Positions 1 through 6,060 of a DNA stretch of 7,682 nt are shown piece after piece. The DNA is from Spirochaetales bacterium (GTDB lineage: Bacteria > Spirochaetota > Spirochaetia > SZUA-6 > DRHE01). Location: positions 1 to 7,682 of the forward strand of contig JAFGQJ010000040.1 of assembly GCA_016935715.1 (NCBI GenBank). Direction: 5' to 3'. Both the position numbers and the translations under genes were made by a program. The notes under the pieces are model-generated. The model did not search any database. It saw only the letters and a list, made by a program, of their open reading frames with translations, and was not told where the DNA came from. Each line of letters starts with the position of its first letter. The stretch's first letter is position 1.

Positions 1-134
1 AACCCGCTGTGCCACCATTTTCCCGACTCCAAAACCCGAGCTACCGCCCGCGCCTCGTTTTCATCGAAAACGGGCCAGACCGGGAAATCCGTGGTCCGAA
101 CAGGTGTGCCTCCGTTGATCGCCAGCTCGCTCAT
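1..134 (-). CDS. DegT/DnrJ/EryC1/StrS-family PLP aminotransferase, N-terminal fragment
   Basis: The first 44 codons of a gene cut by the left edge. The peptide opens MSELAINGGTPVR, then FPVWPVFDENEARAV and RVLESGKWWHSG. The order of LAINGG-PVR, a FP-WP segment, a D/E-rich helix and VL-SG-W is the characteristic start of DegT/DnrJ/EryC1/StrS sugar or cyclitol aminotransferases. From memory it is closest to the subgroup with AHBA synthase and scyllo-inosose aminotransferases, which also have a paired Trp in this position. These fold-type I PLP enzymes transfer an amino group between Glu or Gln and a keto sugar or cyclitol; some relatives are not aminotransferases. The catalytic Lys and PLP-binding motifs lie outside the window, so activity cannot be checked. 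ATG at 134 is supported by GAGGGG at 141-146, six bases upstream. It follows the Gfo/Idh gene by 23 bases, which suggests linked function. Confidence 0.82.
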   Translation of the reverse strand, partial: MSELAINGGTPVRTTDFPVWPVFDENEARAVARVLESGKWWHSG

Positions 135-140
135 GCCGTT

Positions 141-146
141 CCCCTC
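141..146 (-). promoter_or_regulatory. Ribosome binding site of the aminotransferase gene
   Basis: GAGGGG lies six bases before the ATG at 132-134, in the short gap after the Gfo/Idh stop. It supports an open reading frame too short, because of the window edge, to stand out by length alone. Confidence 0.65.
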
Positions 147-157
147 ATCCGCCTCCG

Positions 158-1204
158 TCAGACCTCGACGAACCGCCCGGTCCGTACCGACTCGGTCTGC
201 CTGTAACACAACAGGAGCGCATCCCGAGCCGTCTTTCCATCCAGCAGCGGCGAAGGGCTGCCATTCTCGACTGCGGCGGCCGCTTCGGCGAGCTCCGCGA
301 CGAAGGCATCTAGAGGACCCCCAGAGCTCGACCCGGGTCGGAGGATTCCCCCGTCCCGGGTGAGCACCGTCAGCGGCAGAGACGGACCCGCCCCGCCATC
401 GAGGGTAAAATAGTCGTAGAGAACGGTGGCGTCCTCGAAATAGAGCTCGAAGGCTTGATTGAAAGGCCGGCCCTGCTGACCAATGACGCCGCCGGCAGCG
501 GTTATCAGGGGAGCGTGCCCGCCCCCGAAGAGGAAATCAGTCGTTGCGAACTCCACGACGTCCCCTCTCATCCGACCCCGGCTGTAGACCCTCTCGGGCA
601 TTCCGCAGAGCAGACGGATGAAATGGGCGTCGTGAATGTGCAGATCGATGAGAGGTCCGCCGACCACCGACGGATCGAAATACTCGCTGACCCGGATCGG
701 ATCTGCAATGACCCGCTTGAAGGAGCCGCCCCACAACCGGCCGTACGTTCCCTGGCCGGCTGTACGCCGGACGTAGTCGTATTCGGGGAAGAAGGGCAGG
801 ACCTGTGCTATCATCAGCAGCCTTTGGGTCTCCTGCGCCGTTTCCACCATCCGTTCGGCGTCCCGAATCGAGATCGATATCGGCTTCTCGCACAGGACGT
901 GCTTGCCCGCCCGCATCGCCCTGACCGATGCGTCGGCGTGCAGCACCGCGGGAAGACAGACATCCACCAGATCGACCTGCGGATCATCGAGCAGCTGATC
1001 GAGGGATTCGTAGCAATCGACGTCTCCCAGATCCATCATGGTTCCCTCGGGACCGAAATTGCCCTTTATGCCCCGCCAGTCTCCGGCCCTCTTCTTCGGG
1101 CTGCGGGATACGACAGCCTTGACGCGGGTCTCCTTCACCTGCCGGTATGCCAGGTAGTGGATCATTCCCATGAAGCCGATGCCCACAATGCCTACGTTGA
1201 TCAT
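158..1204 (-). CDS. Gfo/Idh/MocA family NAD(P)-dependent dehydrogenase
   Basis: This 348-residue cytoplasmic protein has the usual length and layout of the family, which oxidises or reduces a hydroxyl/keto group on sugars, cyclitols and related compounds. The N-terminal NAD(P)-binding Rossmann domain begins VGIVGIGFMG (4-13). The conserved catalytic-site motif CEKP has Lys107 (105-108). The C-terminal alpha/beta domain contains GGPLIDLHIHD (182-192), equivalent to the family's GG-x-x-x-D-x-x-x-H-D signature, with Asp187 and His191 as likely substrate-binding or catalytic residues. AGGAG at 1213-1217 stands eight bases before the ATG and supports the start. The stop is 23 bases before the aminotransferase gene, so the two are probably co-transcribed. 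Pairs of this kind occur where the dehydrogenase makes a keto sugar that the aminotransferase aminates, or the reverse. The substrate, and the choice of NAD or NADP, cannot be decided from sequence. Confidence 0.92.
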   Translation of the reverse strand: MINVGIVGIGFMGMIHYLAYRQVKETRVKAVVSRSPKKRAGDWRGIKGNFGPEGTMMDLGDVDCYESLDQLLDDPQVDLVDVCLPAVLHADASVRAMRAGKHVLCEKPISISIRDAERMVETAQETQRLLMIAQVLPFFPEYDYVRRTAGQGTYGRLWGGSFKRVIADPIRVSEYFDPSVVGGPLIDLHIHDAHFIRLLCGMPERVYSRGRMRGDVVEFATTDFLFGGGHAPLITAAGGVIGQQGRPFNQAFELYFEDATVLYDYFTLDGGAGPSLPLTVLTRDGGILRPGSSSGGPLDAFVAELAEAAAAVENGSPSPLLDGKTARDALLLCYRQTESVRTGRFVEV

Positions 1205-1212
1205 AAAATTTT

Positions 1213-1217
1213 CTCCT
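1213..1217 (-). promoter_or_regulatory. Ribosome binding site of the Gfo/Idh gene
   Basis: AGGAG lies eight bases before the ATG at 1202-1204, separated by the A/T-only spacer AAAATTTT. No in-frame rival start has comparable support. Confidence 0.6.
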
Positions 1218-1257
1218 GCGAAATAGATTGCTTCCCGAATGATGCTGCCGATGGATC

Positions 1258-2481
1258 CTATCGGTCCCAGTGAACGATCACGCCGTCGGAAACCAGACGC
1301 TCCTGCAGCACCGTTATCGGCACCCGGTCAACCGGCGTCTTGTTTTCGACGGCGATCGCCGCGGCGCTGCCGGCCGCCTGCCCCGTGAGGGCTGCCGGCG
1401 GGATGACGCGCATCAGCTCCCACATGTCGCCTTCCGCGGCCACCGAGCGCCCCGCAGTCAGCACGTTGGCGATGCCCGGTGCGATCAGGCTTCCGTAGGG
1501 CACTTCGAACACCGGCCCCGCGGCCCGCCAGTCGCATACGCAGCCGACGGAGCTCGGCTGCGCCTCGAAGGCGCTGCCCGGCTTCATTTCATCCGTTCCC
1601 CGGATCCTCCTGGTTTTTCGAAACTGGGGCATTCCCGGCAGGGTCAGCACGCACGCGCTTCGATCGGCGCGCATGTAGGGACTCTGTGAGCGCAGCAGCC
1701 GACGGCCGGCCATGACCATTGCAGTGACCTGCTCCGCGCCGATGCCGCGGTACACCTCCGTCTCGCCTGCTTCCGGGCTTTCCTCGCCGCCCGAGCCCAC
1801 TACCTTGCCATGCACCGCCAGCTCCACGCCGTCCTCCAGCCGTCCGCTGCCGGCCCCCGCAGCCATCCGCTCCAGACTGGTCGCGTAGTACCAGATGGAG
1901 AGCTGGTTTTCCCCCTCGACGATCCCGGCCCCGGCCCGGGCCATTACGTCCGCGTCCCCGGTCGCGTCCACCACCACTTCCGACCGGTAGGCGGCGCGTC
2001 CCGATTTGTTCTCGACGACCAGCGCCTGGCACCTTCCCCGTTGCATCACGGGACGGCAGAACACCGTGTCCAGAACGACGTCGATCCCCTCCGCCTCGAT
2101 CAGCTCATCCAGGGCCAGGGCGAAGGTGTGGCCGCAATACTTCACGGCGTAGCGCTCCGCACCCTCCCCGGGATCCGTCCCGCTGCTCCAGGCTTCGGGC
2201 ACCCGGCCGTAGCCGTACTTGACCGAAAGCTTCAGCAGCTCCTCGGCGATCCCGCCGATGACCTTGCGCCCGTGCCCGTCGCACAGGGGCAGGTAGTGGG
2301 CTATCAGGCCGAGGGTCGCGAGCCCCCCGAACATCACGCTCTTTTCGATGATCAAAACCCGCATACCGGCCCGGCGGGCGGCGAGCGCTGCGGCCACGCC
2401 TGCGATGCCGCCGCCCGCGACGATCACGTCGTAGCGCCCGACCACGGGCACCTCCAATTTCTCGACGATCCGGTCCCTCAT
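1258..2481 (-). CDS. FAD-dependent oxidoreductase (FAD_oxidored family)
   Basis: This 407-residue predicted cytoplasmic flavoprotein starts with a classical Rossmann dinucleotide-binding unit: DVIVAGGGIAGVAAALAARR (18-37), ending in the acidic RVLIIEK (41-47) that contacts the ribose of FAD. Next comes FGGLATLGL (51-59), typical of FAD_oxidored (Pfam PF12831) proteins. The second FAD motif VVDATGDADVMARAGAG lies at 170-186. The C-terminal signature is VLTAGRSVAAEGD (340-352), then MRVIPPAALTGQAAG (357-371), which closes over the flavin. No signal peptide, membrane segment or iron-sulfur cluster motif is evident, although Cys314 and Cys316 form a CVC pair. The substrate is unknown; neighbours suggest a sugar, cyclitol or derivative, and the electron acceptor is not encoded here. 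GAGGGAG at 2485-2491 lies three bases before the ATG. The gene follows the regulator by 51 bases and precedes the Gfo/Idh gene by 53. It is much more GC-rich than the two regulatory genes (about 72% in two hand-counted lines). Confidence 0.88.
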   Translation of the reverse strand: MRDRIVEKLEVPVVGRYDVIVAGGGIAGVAAALAARRAGMRVLIIEKSVMFGGLATLGLIAHYLPLCDGHGRKVIGGIAEELLKLSVKYGYGRVPEAWSSGTDPGEGAERYAVKYCGHTFALALDELIEAEGIDVVLDTVFCRPVMQRGRCQALVVENKSGRAAYRSEVVVDATGDADVMARAGAGIVEGENQLSIWYYATSLERMAAGAGSGRLEDGVELAVHGKVVGSGGEESPEAGETEVYRGIGAEQVTAMVMAGRRLLRSQSPYMRADRSACVLTLPGMPQFRKTRRIRGTDEMKPGSAFEAQPSSVGCVCDWRAAGPVFEVPYGSLIAPGIANVLTAGRSVAAEGDMWELMRVIPPAALTGQAAGSAAAIAVENKTPVDRVPITVLQERLVSDGVIVHWDR

Positions 2482-2532
2482 ACACTCCCTCGAGCTCAGG
2501 CGGGGATGCCGCCCCTCCGCGATTCGATTCCT

Positions 2533-4131
2533 CTATACCCCGCCCGGCGTCCGGCTTTCGGCCCTGCGGAACTCCCCCGGCGTCACTCCCCGTAATTTCT
2601 TGAATGTCTGAATGAAGTGGGATATGTCGTTGTATCCCACCATGCCGGCAATATCGGTTATGGTCAGTGAACCGTCCTTGAGCAGATCGCAGGCTTTCCC
2701 GATCCTCAATTCCTTTAGATACACCGAAAGGTTTTGCCCGAATCGACTCTTGAATTTCCGATTGAGATGCTCGACGGACACATTGTATCGTTTTCTCGCC
2801 AATTCGCTCAGAGAAATATCCAGATCGTAGTTCTTGTTCAGGTAGCTTTCCAGGTCGGAAACCAGGTCGTCCCTGCTTATTTTCATCGTATCCGCCCGGG
2901 CCACCGAATCGAGCAGGTACAAGATATCCCCTTTGAGCTGCCCGGCGTCGAAATAATTGCTCATGTTCGCGAGCCTGTTCCTCACCTTCTCGGCGTCTTC
3001 GCTCAGGCGGTAGTCATTGCGCCAGATCCGCTTGACCAGAACATTGTAGCAGAGCCTGCAGATTCTCAAAATGTCATAGATGCAATCGAGACTCCCCTCA
3101 CCGATCTGGCGGAAAATTTCATTCAGCTCCTCCGCCACCGTACTCCAATATCCTTTCATGAGGAGATCTTCCAGAAGGACCATTTTCTGATTCGTATCCG
3201 ATCCGCTGCGGGCCACGTGCGCTTCCCGGCATTTCGCATCGAGCACCGAATTGCTGTGGACATAAAAGCGCATCGTGATCAGATCCTCCGCCCGCCTGAG
3301 ATTCTCTTCCAGACCCTTCAGCCCTGTTCGTATTTCACTCACGGCGATGTAGTACTTCGCGTTGAAACTGCGCTGCCCTTCCAGGATGAGGCGTTTCATG
3401 AGCTTTCTGATCCTGAGGTACAACAGATCTTCCTCCATCGGGAGAGCCCCCACCCAGTACAGAAGCAGAACGAGCTCCCGACCGTTTCTTCCGTTGATCA
3501 GATAATAGCGGGTATCCCCGTAACAGGATTCCAGGGAATCTCGAATGGCCTGCAGCATCGGGGTGGAGAGCGTGACATCGGTCTTGACGATGCCGATGCA
3601 GTGGGTCGCCTTCGCCCACATAATTTCAGCTTCGACCTCCGACCGCCCCGGTTTGTCGCCGCCTGCGAACAGAAAATAGTAGAGCCTGTCTTCTATGATC
3701 TCCCGCTCGGCGGAGCGTTCTCTTTCGGCGAGCAATCTTTCCCTGTTTTCGCTGGCGGCTTTGCTGCTCACGAACGAAAAAGCCTTGGCGAGCTCGTCGA
3801 AAAACAGCTGCTCATCAACCGGCTTGAGAACATATGCTTTCACGCCGAACTTGATGGCTCTCTGGGCGTACTCGAAATCACCGAATCCGCTCACGATCAT
3901 GGGATAGATGCCGGGATACTCCCGTTCGACTATTTCGAAAAAATCGAGACCGTCCATATCAGGCATGCGAATGTCCGATATGATGATGTCCACCCGGTTC
4001 GATTTCAGATAATCGAGAGCCGGCAGCGGCGTTTCGAAATCGGATATCTCCAGCGTGTCCTCGAATTCCTTCAGCAAAGTACAGATATCCTTGCGGGTGA
4101 AATATTCGTCATCGATGACCATTACCTTCAT
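2533..4131 (-). CDS. YesN-type response regulator, AraC-family DNA-binding
   Basis: This 532-residue cytoplasmic transcription factor is the natural partner of the kinase just upstream. The receiver domain (about 1-120) has acidic Asp7-Asp8, phospho-acceptor Asp53 in ISDIRMPDMDG, Ser81 in the switch position and Lys103 in VLKPVD. A charged, probably coiled-coil stretch follows (about 122-146), then a middle region of roughly 270 residues as in other long YesN regulators, with no domain I can name. The C-terminus carries two AraC-type helix-turn-helix units: ISLSELARKRYNVSVEHLNR (439-458) and one at about 489-522 containing TDIAGMVGYNDISHF and ending GVTPGEFRR, the family signature. No strong Shine-Dalgarno lies before the ATG; the nearest G-rich run, GGGGGTGG, ends ten bases upstream, so translation may be coupled to the kinase, whose stop is 24 bases away. 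It probably activates this cluster or a linked transporter operon; its binding site is not identified. Confidence 0.93.
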   Translation of the reverse strand: MKVMVIDDEYFTRKDICTLLKEFEDTLEISDFETPLPALDYLKSNRVDIIISDIRMPDMDGLDFFEIVEREYPGIYPMIVSGFGDFEYAQRAIKFGVKAYVLKPVDEQLFFDELAKAFSFVSSKAASENRERLLAERERSAEREIIEDRLYYFLFAGGDKPGRSEVEAEIMWAKATHCIGIVKTDVTLSTPMLQAIRDSLESCYGDTRYYLINGRNGRELVLLLYWVGALPMEEDLLYLRIRKLMKRLILEGQRSFNAKYYIAVSEIRTGLKGLEENLRRAEDLITMRFYVHSNSVLDAKCREAHVARSGSDTNQKMVLLEDLLMKGYWSTVAEELNEIFRQIGEGSLDCIYDILRICRLCYNVLVKRIWRNDYRLSEDAEKVRNRLANMSNYFDAGQLKGDILYLLDSVARADTMKISRDDLVSDLESYLNKNYDLDISLSELARKRYNVSVEHLNRKFKSRFGQNLSVYLKELRIGKACDLLKDGSLTITDIAGMVGYNDISHFIQTFKKLRGVTPGEFRRAESRTPGGV

Positions 4132-4155
4132 GCGATCCGGTCCACCCCCAACCGC

Positions 4156-5967
4156 CTAGAAGGTCTGCCTGGGAATGATCACTTTGATCGTGGTGCCCTT
4201 GTCGACCGTGCTGAAAATCTCCAGTCCGTAGTCTTCTCCGTAGTGATCCTTGATTCTCAAACAGACATTCCTGATGCCCAACCCCTCCGGGTCATCGAGT
4301 ATGTTCAGCTTGTCCCGCTGCACTTCGAGCTCCTTCCTGATCCTTTCCAGCTTTTCTCCTTCGATCCCGACCCCATTGTCCTCCACCAGGATGCAGACCC
4401 TGTCGTTTTCGACCTCCATGACCCGCACCGCGATTCTTCCCTTTCTGCTCGTTCTCTCGATTCCGTGATAATACGAGTTCTCTACGAGCGGCTGGAGTAT
4501 GAATTTGATCATTTTCAGGTTCAGAACACCCTGGCCGACGTCATATTCGACGGTGCACCTTCCCGGGAAGCGCAGCTCCTGTATCTCGATGTATTTTTGG
4601 ATGTGATCGATCTCTTCGCTTACGGGCACCTCCGTCCTTCCATCGATGCTGTATCTGAACATGTGGATCAAATTCTTGGTGATTTTCGGGATGATCTTGT
4701 TTTTCTCCGCCCTGGCGATGCTCTGTATCAGGTTGAGCGTGTTCGCCAGAAAATGGGGATTGATCTGGGATTGAAGTATCTTCAATTCAGTCCGCTGCTG
4801 CTGGGTTTTCAGGATGTACTGCCGGTATATGCTTTCCCTGAGGTTGTTCGCCATGTTGTTGAAGCTGATGATCAGCTGGCCGATCTCATTGTCGCCGTTG
4901 CCGGGATTGTCGATCGGGAAGATCTCCCCCTTTTCTACCCTCTTCATGCCGACGATCAGTTCCTTGACGGACCGGAAGGTCAACTGGTTGAGGATGTAGA
5001 TGAAAAAGATGGAGATCAGCAGCAGGAGGATGATCACCGTGAAATACAGGCCGGCCACGGCTCTGTTGGAGGTTTTTATATTCTTCATATTGAGGTACTG
5101 CACCAGCAGCCAGCCGGTGCGCTCGTTCGAATGCATGACGAACAGGTATTCGTCGTTGTCGATGGTGGCTCGATACACGCTCTGATCCAGTTTTCCGCCG
5201 AGCCCCGCGGGAAGCTCGATACTGATGTCTCTTCCATTGGTGATCTGGGAAAGCTCGAACGCGTCCTCCCCGTCGCCGTATATGAACCTGGAGTCCTCAT
5301 AGATCAGGAAGTAATTCCCCTGCTGTCCAGTCTGCTTGCTCAGTATCCGTTCGATGAAATCCTTGAAATCTATATCGACACAGGCATATCCGAATCTCTC
5401 GCCGCTGTTCGTGTCATCGAGGATACTGAATACCGAGAACATCTGCCTCTCGACGGAGAAGAACCAATTGTTCTTTTCTATCGGCGTCATCAGAAGCTTG
5501 TTGCCGGATCTCTCCAGTCGATCGATATTTCCGAACAGATTCTCCTGGTGATCCATCGTCCCGCCCATTACATTGAAAAAATCACCCGAGTTGTCGATGA
5601 AGGTGAGGGAAAGTATATACGGATTGACCCAATTGGAGAGCTTGATGAAATCATAGATCTTGATCGACCTGTCGAAATACTGGATATCATCCAGATCACC
5701 GTAGCCTGACATGATCTTGCTGAAATCCCGGTACAGCGTTCCTGCGAACAGCACCCGGTCGATGACCCTGAAGGCGTTGTTGATCTGCAGATCGATCTGA
5801 TAATTGATCAGGGACATGAAATTGATGGTATTTTTCTCGACTCGCTTCTGGGAATAGTAGGTAAAAAACAGGGATGCGAGCACGAAGAGGAGAAACAACA
5901 GGACGAACAGAACCGTAAAAATCATCCGCTGCTTTTTGAAGGCGAAAATTTTACCGATCCTTCTCAT
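4156..5967 (-). CDS. YesM-type sensor histidine kinase with extracellular sensor domain
   Basis: This 603-residue membrane kinase should sense an extracellular cue and phosphorylate the regulator encoded next to it. Order of parts: a basic N-terminus; TM1 at about 16-37; an extracytoplasmic region of about 265 residues that looks like a double Cache domain; TM2 at about 304-327; a HAMP linker (about 328-380, RSVKELIVGMKRVEKGEI); the His_kinase (LytS/YesM) H-box with His405 in QINPHFLANTLN; and a HATPase with N-box LQPLVENSYYHG (Asn497), G1 VEDNGVGI (529-535) and G2 EGLGIRN (561-567). All key catalytic residues are present. The H-box has Ala408 where the family usually has Tyr or Phe (HFLYNTL or HFLFNTL). 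GAGGGG at 5970-5975 is only two bases from the ATG, a short spacing, but the basic start directly before TM1 fits a true N-terminus. The stop is 24 bases before the regulator. Its ligand is not evident; in related systems ligands are sugars or sugar-loaded binding proteins. Confidence 0.93.
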   Translation of the reverse strand: MRRIGKIFAFKKQRMIFTVLFVLLFLLFVLASLFFTYYSQKRVEKNTINFMSLINYQIDLQINNAFRVIDRVLFAGTLYRDFSKIMSGYGDLDDIQYFDRSIKIYDFIKLSNWVNPYILSLTFIDNSGDFFNVMGGTMDHQENLFGNIDRLERSGNKLLMTPIEKNNWFFSVERQMFSVFSILDDTNSGERFGYACVDIDFKDFIERILSKQTGQQGNYFLIYEDSRFIYGDGEDAFELSQITNGRDISIELPAGLGGKLDQSVYRATIDNDEYLFVMHSNERTGWLLVQYLNMKNIKTSNRAVAGLYFTVIILLLLISIFFIYILNQLTFRSVKELIVGMKRVEKGEIFPIDNPGNGDNEIGQLIISFNNMANNLRESIYRQYILKTQQQRTELKILQSQINPHFLANTLNLIQSIARAEKNKIIPKITKNLIHMFRYSIDGRTEVPVSEEIDHIQKYIEIQELRFPGRCTVEYDVGQGVLNLKMIKFILQPLVENSYYHGIERTSRKGRIAVRVMEVENDRVCILVEDNGVGIEGEKLERIRKELEVQRDKLNILDDPEGLGIRNVCLRIKDHYGEDYGLEIFSTVDKGTTIKVIIPRQTF

Positions 5968-6060
5968 ATCCCCTCTACGGTGACCCGGACTGCATCGCCG
6001 GCCAGCTCCACGATTCAGCCCCTGACGTCGAGCCTGCGCGGCACCCCTTCGCCTACATCT
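5968..6060 (-). other. 93-base gap between isomerase and kinase genes, with a codon-like stretch
   Basis: This is the longest gap in the window. I see no convincing -35/-10 promoter and no hairpin with a T-run. One minus-strand frame reads like coding sequence on both sides of a single TGA (6015-6017): DVGEGVPRRLDVRG before it and VELAGDAVRVTVEGI after it. The second part ends in a TGA (5964-5966) that overlaps the kinase ATG as ATGA. It may be a worn remnant of a gene end or simply chance in GC-rich DNA. Confidence 0.3.

Noticed and set aside
455..1273. A 272-codon plus-strand frame opposite the Gfo/Idh gene.
   Set aside because: No domain, no good start signal, and the opposite strand encodes an intact Gfo/Idh protein over the whole length.
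2494..2516. GC-rich GGGG-CGGCAT-CCCC inverted repeat between the regulator and FAD genes, considered as a terminator.
   Set aside because: The stem is only four base pairs and no T-run follows on the transcribed strand; such repeats are expected by chance in GC-rich DNA.
2734..5709. A 991-codon open frame on the plus strand opposite the kinase and regulator.
   Set aside because: It lies antisense to two genes with clear conserved domains, has no recognisable domain itself, and starts inside the regulator gene. Long antisense frames arise when the coding strand rarely uses the complementary stop triplets.
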